A stretch of 64,000 bases of DNA from Steromphala cineraria (lineage: Eukaryota; Mollusca; Gastropoda; Trochida; Trochidae). The translations under genes and the position numbers were made by a program. Below, in pieces: positions 13,801-24,662 of this stretch. The stretch covers positions 52,987,727 through 53,051,726 of the forward strand of contig OU744732.1 in assembly GCA_916613615.1 (NCBI GenBank), read 5' to 3'. How positions within the stretch are numbered: the first letter of the stretch is position 1; the number at the start of each line of letters is the position of its first letter. Below the pieces are notes generated by a model. It ran no database searches, was not told the DNA's origin, and was given only the letters and a program-made list of their open reading frames with translations.

Positions 13801-16800
13801 GAACCGTAAAAAAAATCAAAAGCGTTTTGAAAACGTCAAATATCGACGTCGTTAGGCCCCAGAGTACTTTTTTCCCCATTTTACAAGGAAGAGTTCTGTT
13901 TGACCTGTATCATTGTTGCTTTCCCGTCATGAGGTTTCGAGGCGACCAAGAGAGGAGAGATATCTCTGATTAGTTACTCCTGTATTTGCTTTGTAGACAT
14001 CCGGCTATCTTTAAACCTCTGACCCAAAAACTGCACCCAATTAAAACTTTCTTTGTCAAATCTAACAATTCAATCAAATGAAGTTTTTCATCCACGTCCG
14101 TCTCTGTGGATCCTGTTTGGGAATAATGAAAGAAGATTCAGAAAGATTTTATGATGTAGGTTCTACAAGGAGATTTACTGAGTCCTTCCGTTTTTATAAT
14201 AGAGGCGGAAAATGATGATTGCTACCAACTGTGATAATCTGAGGATCAATATTCTCCTTATAACATGCTGAGAAATTTCGATGGTTCGGGTTCAAAAGAA
14301 ATATTTCAAATAACATGGTTTAACAAAATGGCTTAGTGCAAAGGTATTTGAACGAATCGTGTTTCCAAACATCCTAGTGAAAGAACAATTTCGTCAAACT
14401 GTGAGCTGTTAGAAGAGATAAATGATTTTAATTAATTAATTTTAGGAAACGAAATTCAAGAAGGCCCACTGATGCTTCTATTATTTAAAAAACATCTAGA
14501 ATAAAGATCAATAATAATATAAATAATAATAATGAATAAAATCACGAATATACATGAAAAAAGGGTGAAATAATCATGTAATAATATTATAAAAGTATAA
14601 ACAGGGAAGTAGTCTTAAATTCTGTTTCCTCAAAAAATACCCCGATAGGATTGTCCCTAGTTTGAACTTGGATGTAACATCACCATGTAAGTGGTATAAA
14701 TTTCACAATAATAGAAAAGGACCTGATGATACATTTTGTCTATGACTTAGAAAACTTCATAAGTATTTAGTGTTCGTGTGGGGACACGTGGCCCAGAGTA
14801 TCCACGAGCCGTCTTACAAGAAACCTATATTCCAGTTTTCCTCTTCTTTAGAAGTTTTTGTAACCATAGCTCTACTGCCTTTCCGCTTTTCCCATGCCTT
14901 GTAATAACAATGTGTCCACTTCTTCCTTTTTGTGCCATTGTGTACACGTTTCACACATTTCTTAAGACATATCTACTATCTTGTCTGTGTGATGTCCACT
15001 AATAAGATAAACGACACATGCTGTCTATCACTAATTCCTTTCGCGTGGGTAATTCGGCTAATAATGGACATGTTTGTATACCCCGACCCTTTCTTCCCTT
15101 GAATCGTATCATCTTGAGCATCGAATCTGCACAAAAAAGAATGCACGATAAGCCAAATCAATCAAAGATGAAACTTAATCTGTCACTGTCTCTAAGAATC
15201 GGGTCAAATGAAATTGATCACTGTCGAAAAACATGTAGATTTCAGTCCTCGGGACCCCCACCGCTACGATACATGTTGAAGTCTGATGTTATTTCACCCA
15301 TGGCTGAGCACATTCGCTACATGTTTTTCACACGGTTTGTAGAAAGCCTCTTGTAGGTACCCTTGATGCTATGTACATAATTCTATGTCAATATCAATCA
15401 TTGAGCTGTCAAACTATCCCTCTCCATCACTCATTTACTGGCGCCTATCTCGTCAATTTCATCAAGATGGCCGGTCCCATGCTGAGGCATAAAACATATT
15501 TGTGTATACGGACCTTTTAAGGTACAATCCACCTGCCCTGTCAATGCAGTAATGATCATTTGGACAAAATAAGTTTTCTTATAGATAAATTGTTATTTTC
15601 TTTTCTGGACAAGGCATTTATGTGTTTGCTCCATCAAAAGACATATTTATGAAGATTATAGTTCATATGTTCATATTTGTATACAATATCCCTCAAGAAA
15701 ATGGATTCTTAAATAATTATATTTCTATCAAAGGATGAAAGGGACGTAATTCAATATAAATACACATGAAATATGTTACCCATTTTGAGCGTTATTTGTC
15801 CATAAATGTCTGCGGTTTCCATATGCTTTCACAAAAAATACGATTATGGTTTTTTAGACCTCATAACAATAAATGAATAAATATGCTTTTTTGAACTTAT
15901 GATGCATTAGACCAAATTATTATTTTTATGTGACTTTACATACCTTAACGTTTTGGAATGAAATGTAAAGATCAGAAATGTTCTTGGTGAAATAGATATT
16001 TGCAAGGAAGATGAAAGGAAATACTAAATAATAGGCTCCATTTTGTTATCTAATGTGCTGAATAAACGTATGCTTCAAGAGATCAACGGTATTATTTTCA
16101 TGGGAAGATTGCATAGAAACACAGGATAGATCAGAGCGGCTCTGAGTTGACATAACCCCTTGCCCCGTCACTATACTTTATTCAGATAGCCAAGTGATAT
16201 CTCTTTAGGACTATAAACCGTTCAAAAACTCTTACTACAAGTGAAAAACGACACCAAAGCCAGCCCAAATTATCCCCTATAAAGCAAAATTAAATCATTA
16301 GCCCTGTACCATCCTAACACCGAGAAAGGGGGACGGGGGAAACGCTAATCCCCCAAAATCTCCCCTTAGTGTCATCGTAGCAACGCAAACGTTACGCCGT
16401 TTCGGCATTCATAGCCATGTTCAAGACGATCCACACTCGCAGGCGCCCACGTGCGTTCGTATTGGATGCATTGGCGCTTGGTGTTCGCCTTAGAACTAGC
16501 AATTTTGAACATGACTCTGCTTAGAGGGCGAATAGACTAGAATGTCTTAACCTGAAGAACAAGGCCTTGATTTTGCAATTTACAACTGAAATTAAACCCC
16601 TTTTGATCAGCCCGATTGATACCTGTCATTTCGAGATTAGATGTGCCCTCAAAAGACAGATCGTCCTAGCCTCTTCTGATCAGAACGCTTTTACAGGATT
16701 GGGAGGTTCTTTAAGATTAAAAGGAGATTTTGCAATGGTTCTTCAAAGATTTGAATTTTCGAATTTCGGATTTAAAGATTATCGAACGGAAACTGAAAAT

Positions 16801-19800
16801 TGATATCCGAGCTAAAGTGAAACGCCAAAGATTTCAAAATGACCTTTTGGCTTTGGAATTGAAATGGAATATCAGAATAAAACTCATGAATTTGCGTAAA
16901 ACTGATGTTATATAATGATTCAACATATATTCAAGTCTGCATATTGAGTTAATTGATAGAGAGGATTTATACTGAACATTGACTGCTGAGTTAAGTTCTA
17001 ACTATTCATGAATTAGAATGAATTTATGAAATATCTTGAATCTCAACTCTTCAAATAGACAGGTGGTTTTGAACACGTCGTTACTGTTACAGGGTTAATG
17101 TATTCTTCTTCCTTAATTTTTTACTCGTTTACATAACGTCATCATTGAACCAAATGCCCATGGTTCAAACGAGTGTTTATGATCTATGCTTATTTCTCTT
17201 GATTACCGTATAAAATTGATCAGTTATTCAGGTTACTTATAAAACAATGTCTTAAAACCCACATACACCATTAATTGATATTCACTTAATCAGATTTCAA
17301 GTGCACCAAATGTTCATGGACACCATTTAACGTATTGCAAATCAAAGAGCGCTAGAAAGTCTATGATTTATGTTCTACCTTGCCTATCTGAACACCTTTA
17401 CCTGGGCGCACACCTGGTCTTGTCAGCGTTAATCCACAGGTAAACTGGAGATAATCTCCCCGCACTGGACAAGGGGTAACCTCCCTAATGGGGCACCTTG
17501 AGCCTTGAACGCAAAAGCTTGATACGTCCCAATCTATTGTGAAGGAACACATTATGGGGCGTAATCCGTAGGGGTATAACCTCCCTAATTTAGGGGGTGA
17601 ACTAAAGGGGAGACTAAGATAAAGGGGGTAACGACGGCGTTAACCTGGTTGACCGGTATGATGTGGGTGAAAATTGTTTGCTTGTGGGAAAATGTTATCA
17701 AATTGTATATTTTAACGAATTCGTTAATGTGCTGCTAAATCTTTTTTTAGGTTTTACTTAGTCTTTTTCCGAAAAAAGGTTCTCGTTTACGATTTTAAAA
17801 GATTTATTTCGTCAACGATGTTGACCATTTACAGTTTCTATCCTGTTCAGTTTTATCTTTTTATCTGGTTATATTCTTGAAAACAAAACCCTCAAAAACT
17901 TCCAAAATGTAATAATAAAATTTTGGACAACATAAGTACGAAATAAAGTAATGAATCTTGAATGGAAAAATTAGGCAATTTCAGAAAGTAATTGATTATG
18001 ATGAAAATGTTGTTTCTCTTTAAGTTCAAATTGAAATAGTATTGATATGTATCGAATTGAATGTATGATTTTCAGATATCGGGAATCTCGTATTGTGAAA
18101 ATTCTGTATTCTCACAAATCCAATGTGATATACAATATATAATATGGACAGCTATATTTGCCTATGCTTTTAAGTACAAAGTTTGCACCAAGCTCATAAC
18201 ATCCATTGTATTACCTGTCAGGTTTCTAATGTAACGTGAAACCTAAGGTTAGGTGATAGATAAACTTGGATAAACTTTTCAACATACTAATACTAGTATT
18301 CCATCTCTCGATGAGGGAGTGAGGGAGTCCAATATGTGCTGAGACATACAGAGGGAGAGGGAGAGGGAGGGAGAGGGGGAGAGAGAGGGAGAGGGAGAGA
18401 GAGAGGGAGAGGGAGAAAGTTGAGAGATAGAGAAGAGGGGACAGGGTATGAGAGAGAAAGAGTGAGATGGAGATAGATAGAGAGAAAGAGGGAGAGAGAA
18501 AGGGGGAATAGAGAACGAGAAAGAAGGAGAGAGAGAGAAAGAGAGGGAGGGAGGGAGATGGGAGAGATAGAGAGAAAGAGAGAAGAGAAAGGGGGAATAG
18601 AGATAAATAGAGAGGGAAGAAGGGAGAGAAAGAATGAAGAAAAACAGAATGAAGGACCAAGAGAAAGTGAGAGAAAAAGGGATATATATACATAAAGGAA
18701 AGGAAAGAGACATATAAGCGAATGTCGCTATAAATACGACTTTCAGAGAGAATTGAAAAACATAATGATACCTTTGATGTTGTGTTGGTATTTGTTGGTA
18801 ATGTTATGGTTCATCGTGTGTGTCGGTACGGTGAATAGATACTTGATATGTCATATAGTACAAATCATCACGTGGTTAGTCTAAAGAAAAAGCTATATCT
18901 CATTAGTTTATAGTGTGAGTACATTGTAGGGCATTTGATTTGATATAGAGATAACAGCCTGTCCTCATTTGACCACCGGAACACAGGTTAATCAAGAATA
19001 TAGTCCATCTACCGCATGTCCAAGGCGAATGATTATATAAATCAACAATTACCCTCACCGCAAACAAGATGAGCCTCGATTGCAAAGAGGGAAAGGAACA
19101 TTTTATTCAAGTTTGCCGTAGAGTCGACCATCAATGAAATATTGCCAATATGTGTCCTGAAGAACTTTCTTTATTAACGATGATAAAAGCATTAGACTCT
19201 GAGATCGAGATTTAAATCTTCTGGAGAGTAAATAAGATTTGTATCTCCATAACACATTGTCAAAATTACTTTATCTTGGTAACTAACTCCTCTCTATTTT
19301 TTCCAGACGCCCCAGTCTCCGCACCGGAACCGGAAGTGCAGCACCAGTACGTGGCGGGGTACGAGAAGTGCATCAAGGAGGTTCTTCAGTTCCTGGAACA
19401 ACAGCACACAGTCGGGACGGATATCCGAGAGAAGATTTCTACTCATTGTCAGGACAAATTACAAGAGAAGGGGACAAGCCCCGAACCCATGGAGGTTGTT
19501 AAATGTGAGAGCGAGGAGTGTGAGGTTGAAACTCCTCCCTCCTCCCCGGAAACTCCAAAGAAACCGACTCAAGCTGATGTCGTAAAACCGGAAGTACCAG
19601 CCCAGAATACGGCATATGTGTCGCCATTACAACAACAGCAGCCAAGCCCGGATAATTCTCCTATGAAACAAGCAACCCTTCAGCAGCTTTCTGGACCAAT
19701 TAAACTTGTTTGTGGGGGTGATATCCTCATTCTTTTGGATTCCTCTTCACAGAATATTCAACCACCATCTGTTCCAAAAATCCAATTCTGTCAGCCACAA

Positions 19801-20082
19801 ACTGTTCCAAAACTTCCGGAAGTGTTCCCATCATGTAATGTAAACATGATGGGCGGGAGTCTTGCTTCAAACACAGTTCCCTTACCAGTGTATCGTCTTT
19901 CAAACATTCCAATTGCAGGCATTCCTATTTCTGGACCCTTTCAACCATTGCACATCCAGACACAATTCCAGAATAAAATTGAAATTCCACAGGCAAACAC
20001 TACTTCAAATCCAGTTCAGCCATTTCCGGAAAACTGCGCAGTAGATGCGCAGTCGACGTCGCCGATGTGGCGGCCTTGGTGA
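1745..20082 (+). CDS. Hes: Hes-family bHLH-Orange transcriptional repressor, 5'-partial (two 3' exons)
   Basis: Seen: two exons, 1745-1829 and 19307-20082, join in frame (split codon G|AC) into a 286-residue C-terminal part. The first exon gives [18 protein letters not shown], the loop and helix 2 of a Hes bHLH. The second opens with an Orange domain (QYVAGYEKCIKEVLQFLE, partial residues about 42-78). An acidic Ser/Pro stretch, Q-rich and Pro-rich segments follow, then a terminal MWRPW that recruits Groucho/TLE in this family. A hydrophobic patch around GGDILILLDS may match the semi-conserved mid-C-terminal motif of Hes proteins. Known: Hes proteins are nuclear Notch-responsive repressors. 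The QY..GY..C Orange start and the [13 protein letters not shown] context recall HES5/E(spl)-like members more than HES1, but orthology is not settled. The start codon, basic region and helix 1 are expected left of the window; none is visible in 1-1744. The single long intron (1830-19306) has a GTGAGT donor and a TTTTTTCCAG acceptor. Confidence 0.95.
1977..2148. mobile_element. Foldback (inverted-repeat) element, 56-bp arms
   Basis: The left arm 1977-2032 and right arm 2093-2148 are near-perfect reverse complements, with one clear mismatch. The core is GGGTACGAACGTTACGCTAA and the spacer is 60 bp, including CTCGCGAG. A third partial copy, GGGTACGAACGTTACC, lies just left at about 1943-1958. 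No clear target duplication could be defined. It starts about 150 bp inside the gene 1 intron and would form a stable hairpin in the pre-mRNA. Confidence 0.8.
2149..2939. other. Intron sequence without recognised features
   Basis: A short repeated phrase, GGGCACATATCTCACTTATGT (first seen as GGTCACATATCTCACTTATG at about 2281-2301, again at about 2418-2438), suggests an old local duplication of about 136 bp. Nothing else is recognised. Confidence 0.4.
2955..3292. repeat. Pyrimidine-rich low-complexity tract (CTCTGTCTC-like)
   Basis: An imperfect run of TCTCTGTC and TCAATGTCTC motifs. The three overlapping open frames it creates are all Ser/Leu/Cys-rich and are artefacts of the simple repeat. 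Confidence 0.9.
3293..5249. other. Intron sequence; palindrome and a poly-pyrimidine patch only
   Basis: No gene is seen. A C-rich patch at about 3880-3955 and the nuclear-receptor-like palindrome at 4115-4132 (separate entry) are the only structured items. Open frames here overlap on both strands and lack coding character. Confidence 0.4.
4115..4132. promoter_or_regulatory. Perfect palindrome AGGGGTCATATGACCCCT (nuclear-receptor IR2-like)
   Basis: The 18-bp perfect palindrome contains GGGTCA-TA-TGACCC. A further GGGTCA-type half-site lies just upstream (GGGGTCACAGGGGTCA), forming a DR3-like pair. Factor identity is inferred and the site may have no function. Confidence 0.3.
5250..5540. repeat. 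Degenerate tandem repeat, about 73-bp period, GC-rich
   Basis: TTGACC...ACGTAAT..AC..GTCAGTGTCCG at 5412-5460 realigns with TTGACC...ACGTAAT..ACC..GACCACTGTCCG at 5485-5530. Earlier, weaker copies are suggested by repeated TGACC/GGTCA and GTCC phrases. It is more GC-rich than the rest of the intron. Confidence 0.55.
5541..6806. other. Intron sequence, nothing recognised
   Basis: AT-rich sequence. Open frames of 60-80 codons occur on both strands without domains, splice context or coding composition. Confidence 0.4.
6807..6998. repeat. 86-bp tandem duplication with long C and G homopolymers
   Basis: The unit CACGCTAGTAGGTAAAGG...TTGAATTGTGTTACCTGGCTGAGA occurs at 6807-6892 and again from 6893. 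Each copy has a C-run and a G-run separated by about 35 bp; in the second copy they have grown to about 14 C and 13 G. The two runs can pair as a hairpin, and the G-run could form a quadruplex. Confidence 0.85.
6999..7660. other. Intron sequence, nothing recognised
   Basis: AT-rich with one palindromic patch, TCTCGAGAATTCTCGCGA, at about 7478-7495. No gene or repeat family was identified. Confidence 0.4.
7661..8035. repeat. Degenerate tandem repeat, about 125-bp period
   Basis: The phrases CTTTTTGTCAAGAGTGACC...GGTTATTAAAAT.GATGAGATC.TGGATT...TATACT...GATCACCCAG recur at about 7664, 7785 and, weaker, 7910 and 7990. The duplicated landmarks GGTTATTAAAAT and GATCACCCAG set the period. The open frame 7761-7973 is an artefact of this. 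Confidence 0.6.
8036..11149. other. Intron sequence, nothing recognised
   Basis: AT-rich. A short hairpin, GCACGAG-AAG-CTCGTGC, at about 10049-10065 contains two Hes-type N-boxes (CACGAG), but such hexamers are expected by chance. No gene was found. Confidence 0.4.
11150..12300. repeat. Minisatellite, 37-bp unit, about 31 copies
   Basis: The unit is CGTACACCTTCTAATGTTCC followed by GACCCAAACACTTTACC (37 bp, some 38 bp with CTTTCT). Variants run in blocks: TTCCGACCC, TTCCAACCC, TTCTGACCC and GACCAAAACAC. The + strand is very C-rich and G-poor (about 14 C and 3 G per unit). No spacers of unique sequence occur, so it is not a CRISPR-type array. Confidence 0.98.
12301..12720. repeat. Decayed margin of the minisatellite
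   Basis: Phrases such as AACCAATACATCTTC, AACCAAAAACTCTTTACC and CACATCTTCAAACC recur irregularly. They resemble the 37-bp unit after heavy mutation, with the same G-poor, A/C-rich strand. The boundary is approximate. Confidence 0.6.
12721..13560. other. Intron sequence, nothing recognised
   Basis: Mixed composition with a GC-richer patch at about 13010-13290 containing several CACCTG-type E-boxes. No open frame with recognisable content. Confidence 0.35.
13577..13680 (+). mobile_element. Probable LINE 3' end (5'-truncated)
   Basis: A stem-loop-forming stretch (TTGGACAACTTGCACTTTGTGCCAA) precedes AATAAA at 13654-13659, followed by a short tail of ATCTTTCAATCAATC type. This layout (3' hairpin, AATAAA, simple-repeat tail) is typical of invertebrate non-LTR retrotransposons. 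No reverse transcriptase remnant is visible here. Confidence 0.5.
13681..18340. other. Intron sequence; GC patch at about 16320-16530
   Basis: No gene is supported. The patch at 16320-16530 is CpG-richer and contains CGTAGCAACG and CCCACGTGCG. It could be a regulatory element but carries no decisive signature. Open frames at 14778-15356 and 16567-16915 lack domains and coding bias. Confidence 0.4.
18345..18705. repeat. Purine-rich low-complexity tract (GAGAGG/GAGAAAG)
   Basis: About 360 bp of almost pure A/G on the + strand. The long Ser/Leu/Phe-rich open frames on the minus strand (18226-18713) are artefacts of this composition. Confidence 0.95.
18706..19306. other. 3' end of gene 1 intron
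   Basis: Nothing is recognised except the terminal pyrimidine tract and TTCCAG acceptor at 19291-19306. Confidence 0.5.
19307..20082 (+). CDS. Hes: Gene 1 terminal exon: Orange domain, Pro/Ser-rich tail, WRPW
   Basis: The acceptor is a pyrimidine tract ending TTCCAG at 19301-19306. An ATG at 19276 lies in frame but upstream of this acceptor, so it is intronic and not the start. The exon runs to TGA at 20080-20082 immediately after the codons for WRPW. The composition is clearly coding, with higher GC and an uninterrupted frame of about 260 codons in an AT-rich background. Confidence 0.96.
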
Positions 20083-20600
20083 CTTCTAGTGCTATTCGCC
20101 GTTATAATAATTGTGAACCTGTTTGTCATGTCAATAGAGACTTTAGGAATATTTGAATGCTTATGTAAGCATTTCATATTTGTTTATACGGTACAAGACA
20201 AATTGTGTGATACCTTTGCATTTAGTTTCATGCATACTGAACTATTCAGATTTGTAACATCGAGTGGATATATTAGTAACAAGTTTAAGGACAAACAAAA
20301 TTGTTGATTTGTAACAACAAAGATAGTAAAAAAGATCAAAATAAATTTATCTCTAGTCAACATTTCCTTCAATATATAATTATCGCAAGTCCACGCTTAT
20401 AATAATATTGAAATCAATATGAATTTTCCCTAAATGCTTATATCAAAGGGCATGTCTTGTTTTGAAAGATGCATATATATTTACCTACACGAGTCATGTT
20501 GTGAATTTCTGCATTCCTTGTACAGCCCAAGTCATTTACAAGCTGTGCTTTACAAAATATATATTTATGCAGCATTTATAATAAAATATGACCATTTATT
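20083..20600 (+). other. Hes: Probable 3'UTR of gene 1 with two poly(A) signals
   Basis: This is AT-rich sequence directly after the stop codon. AATAAA hexamers occur at 20340-20345 and 20580-20585, so the transcript probably ends shortly after one of them. TGTGATA at 20206-20212 is a K-box/miR-2-type site. A short ATTTT-rich run at about 20618-20637 lies just beyond. The extent is inferred and no transcript evidence is available. Confidence 0.6.
20206..20212 (+). promoter_or_regulatory. K-box (miR-2/13 family seed match) in gene 1 3'UTR
   Basis: The site reads TGTGATA, complementary to the miR-2 family seed. K-boxes (TGTGAT) mediate post-transcriptional repression of E(spl)/Hes genes in Drosophila, and miR-2 is protostome-specific. 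A single 7-mer is modest evidence. Confidence 0.4.
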
Positions 20601-20640
20601 TCTGCATTGCTTTCATTTCATTTTATTTTATTTTATCTAA

Positions 20641-23600
20641 GTTTTGAAGACATCGTAGAAAACGTTGATTTTTATTTGCTCATCTATAAAAGAGGACAGA
20701 TGCATCAACCATGGGAACTGGTCCTAATTTTCTGCTTAAAGCGTACCGAACGCTCTGGATACATTAGTTTCTAAAATATTCGAAAGTAGGTATTCAGTCT
20801 GTGAAATAAAGTGCATCAATTCCTTACTTAGAAAGGCAGTTTTCCACAAAATATCAAAACGTTTTGTTACTCCGTCCATGAATATGTATCGCAAAAAATA
20901 AACAGCATCTCATTTATTTTTTGAAGATTACTGAATATCGATATTGTATATTGAGAATAGTTTTTCATATTTTCTAGCACAAATTACATGAGAACCAGTG
21001 ACTCTACTACTACTACTACCACTACTGCTACCACTACCACTACCACTACCACTACCACTACCACTACTAATTATTTGTAAAGGGCCAATATCCAGCTCAG
21101 AGAGTGCTGCTCCAAGGCGCTTTGGTTTTCCCTCGATCATTGGATATCAATCTTCCTGACACATCTTTAATCATCTCATCTCCCGATGGATCATACAACA
21201 CGTGCAGTAATGTGATACCTTCAATCCTTACGAGGAACCAATTAACAACTGGATGGAATATTCTACATATTTGGCATAAATGCAAAAACCATGATGCAAG
21301 GAATTCAAAACTAGATTTATCTAGCATAATCGAACTTGGTATGCTCGTTTTAGAACTGTATATTTGATTTTGGATATATTTATATTCATTTTTGGCGAGA
21401 TTATTTATGTTGATGGTGTATATTATGTGAATGTCTCTTTAAGATAGCTTTGAGTTCAAATACAGGGTCTTTAAAAGGAAACCATTTATTATTCAATATA
21501 AAGGTAACGTTGTCGTGAGAGTTTTCAAACATGTGTCTACATACAAAGATATGCCTAAATAAATCAGAAAAGGTGTGTTGAAGTTTTAAATTTGAATTAA
21601 GCACACGCTGTAATATGTAAACTATTCTTGAATTGGAGTCAGTTTGTCTTAACAATAAGAGAAAAGCTCCGCGTGTCGTTTTAAAAACTAAATTTTTAAC
21701 TTATACCGCTTGTTTCCCTGTCAAAATAATGATGCTTTGAACCATTGAAATATTTGCTGACAATGCATGAAAAAAAGGACAATGATATAGGTTACGCAGA
21801 TGTCAGTCACAAGATCAAAGGTATTTCAAATAAACACCGAAACAAGCATGAATTTCATAATAACACATAATTGTGAATAATTACTTCGAAATGGTTGAAA
21901 ACCTTACGTTAACTAACCCACAAAGCCTTTTGTTCACAGCTGGGCGGAAATTGTAAAAATTCCGCAAAAATCATAAGAATGAAATCGACACCCACTTGCC
22001 AATACCACGTGCGTGGGCGACGTCATTCACAAGTTGCTTATTTCACATTAGCACGTGCCCCTCGTGCAAACAGCCTATTGTCGGCGTCACGGGAGATTGT
22101 CACTGATATGTACAGTTACATTTGCATGTTATACACTTGCAGATTCTATTATCATTCCTTAAAATACATTCACTTGCGCTGTGAACAGTAAGGATTAACA
22201 TAGTTTACCACAGGGCTTGTCGTGTACATTTCACGGGTTTGATATTTGTTTTCCCTCACCTGTGAAATATACAAGTTGCAGGTGTCCTAGGCACTTTTAA
22301 ATGATTCTTTACAAGGGTTTGGTAGATATAGTTAAGTCATGTTGTGGCTTTGTTACTTGCCGAGATACTGTACATTCATTTGACTGTGCATTTCCGAAAC
22401 TGTCATTTTCATCGCTAGTGTGATTGATAATGTTTTTGGCAATCGTTTACTATTTAACCTTCATGAACATATTTTATGATCAGCCAATACAAATCCAAAC
22501 AACATCTATATTATTTCTTTACAAGGGCTTGGGTAATATAGGAGTGCAAGAGATTTAGCCAATTTTGTTTGGTTTGAAAATATCGTAATATATATGAATA
22601 TTTGAATGTGACATTTTTGGCTTTCTTACTCACCGGGATAATAAATATGCTGATATAAATTCAAAAGTTTTGACTTAAAAAATCTGACATCTCAAATGCT
22701 TGATAATTGCGGCTAAAAGTTTTGATCCCAATGATAATGTGGGAACTGTTCATATCTTGTCCCTAATATACCCTTTCTTTTGACAACTTTTGGTGAGAAA
22801 ATGAATATGGTATAATGAGCATACCCCTTCATGAAATGGATTCGTCCCTGCACGTCCCTCATGCAATGTAATGTTTATAAAAATCAAAATCTGTTATTCC
22901 ACGTGCTATGATTATGCTACCAATGTTCATCGCTTGCGCTTCATGCTCTAACCGTTCTATAAAACGCAGGTTTCTTACATACATACATAAATGACTTTTT
23001 TACAGTCTTGAGATGTTTAGTTGATAAACGGATGATGGGTAAAATATCAAAGGGTTACAAGCTCGAATCTGTGGACATCCAAAACATTGACACGACATGT
23101 TTTGAAACACCGTAAAGTTTACGAAAAATTAGTTACCAATTCTCAATAGATTTACTTCAGATGAACTATGGTTGCAACAGGTCAGAATTGATGATTTCCA
23201 GCCCTAAATATTACCACGGGAGAAGATGCATAAAGTTGAACTTCTAGATTGTAACAAGGATTGTTATATTCTCTTATATTCGATATATAAAAAAGCAAAT
23301 ATGAGGCTAAAGATTAAACTATAGGTGACGATGGAATGATTATCGATGCTTCATTTTCATGTTACTCGGTCGTTGGATACATTTCGATTTTTACAAGTTG
23401 TACGCGATCTGTACGAAATATCTAAGAATGTTTAACTTTATTTCGCTAAATGTTCATTAACTCGTTATTTGAATGAAAAACAAAAACCTAGTTAACGTAC
23501 ATTCAGTTCATTCTAAATTTAACATACATCTAAATATTTCTGCCTGTATTGTGGCATGACAAGGTGACATTTCCTAATTCCAATCTTTGATAAAGTTTGA

Positions 23601-24660
23601 CATTCAAACCCTATCAAATCCTACATTTCCTACAAATACAGGTTATCTGTTTACAAAAGAAATCCCTATAAATCGTCGAACAGACAAATATCACGAAAGG
23701 AAACAATAAATGGATGACTCATGTAGATTTCAATAGCGCTCAGGGCGATGGAGATGGATCTATAAACGAGCAGTTCACGTGTAGCGATTTGATGACGTCT
23801 AAATGAAGAAATCACGTGACTTCCCAGCATGCCGTAGGCGTGGCGTGGGTCACGTGACCCGTCCGACCCTGCGGCGACACGCCTTTCAAGACAATGTGAC
23901 AAACTGAAGTATATGGTTTCATGGTGCAAAAATGTAAAAATTAAGAATGCGATAACAAGCATCTAGTTTCCTTTCACCTTGAGGTGTGTTGATTGAGGAT
24001 ACAGATAGTCGAGAGGTATTTGAGTGACACTTGTAAAAGTCAGATTTCTCGAGTTGATGTGTGGATGTGGTGATTGGGAAAGGTTTCAGTTACGGTCCAA
24101 GTGATTTGGAAGAAATATTATTTTTTGAGTTTACGTAGGCACGCGACAATGTTAACTGAATATAGAGGTTACGAGGATCCAATGGTTTCTTAATTTACTT
24201 TACACATTTTTTTTAACATAATTTGTAAAAATAAATTATCTGGATTTGAAGTGCCATGACGTTTGTGTTGCAAGTCAATAACTATATATGCATATTGCGA
24301 TTTCATGAAATGCTATAGCATATTTTCAAATACTCTGGAAAAAAAGGGTATATTTATATCGTCATTAACAAATTCCTCAAAAGAATCATAAGGCCCTTAT
24401 GACAGACATGAGATTTATTTTTTAGATAAAACTTGTTTTCTAGTCAAATTATGCACTATATTTTAAATGAACTGTATTTAATTCAACTGCAGAAAAGGGA
24501 AGTCCTCTGCAATACTGTCCCCTAAATATAATCTATGTCTTACTTATTCAATACAATATATTGAAAAAATGTCTATATCTGGTTTTGGAATTCCTTTTGG
24601 TTTGCACTGGCTAAAGTCAATTGACTCAATAGTATATACTTAGTATATATATATATTATG
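20641..24660. other. Intergenic sequence with one microsatellite
   Basis: No gene is seen. An ACT/ACC trinucleotide-hexanucleotide microsatellite lies at 21003-21066. CpG-rich patches occur at about 21985-22095 and 23760-23885 (many CACGTG/GTCACGTGAC-type sites), possibly regulatory. The Ser/Gly-rich open frame opposite 20928-21140 is the microsatellite translated. Confidence 0.4.
21003..21066. repeat. (ACTACC)n / (ACT)n microsatellite
   Basis: Starts as CTACTACTACTACC and becomes regular ACTACC repeats. Confidence 0.95.
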
Positions 24661-24662
24661 CT

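Noticed and set aside
18226..18713. Minus-strand open frames of 144-155 codons rich in Ser/Leu/Phe/Pro
   Set aside because: They are translations of the purine-rich simple tract. Two frames are open at once, as expected from low complexity.
17683..22745. Further exact CSL sites (17683-17690 and 22738-22745)
   Set aside because: Isolated YGTGGGAA matches at about the number expected by chance in 64 kb, with no clustering.
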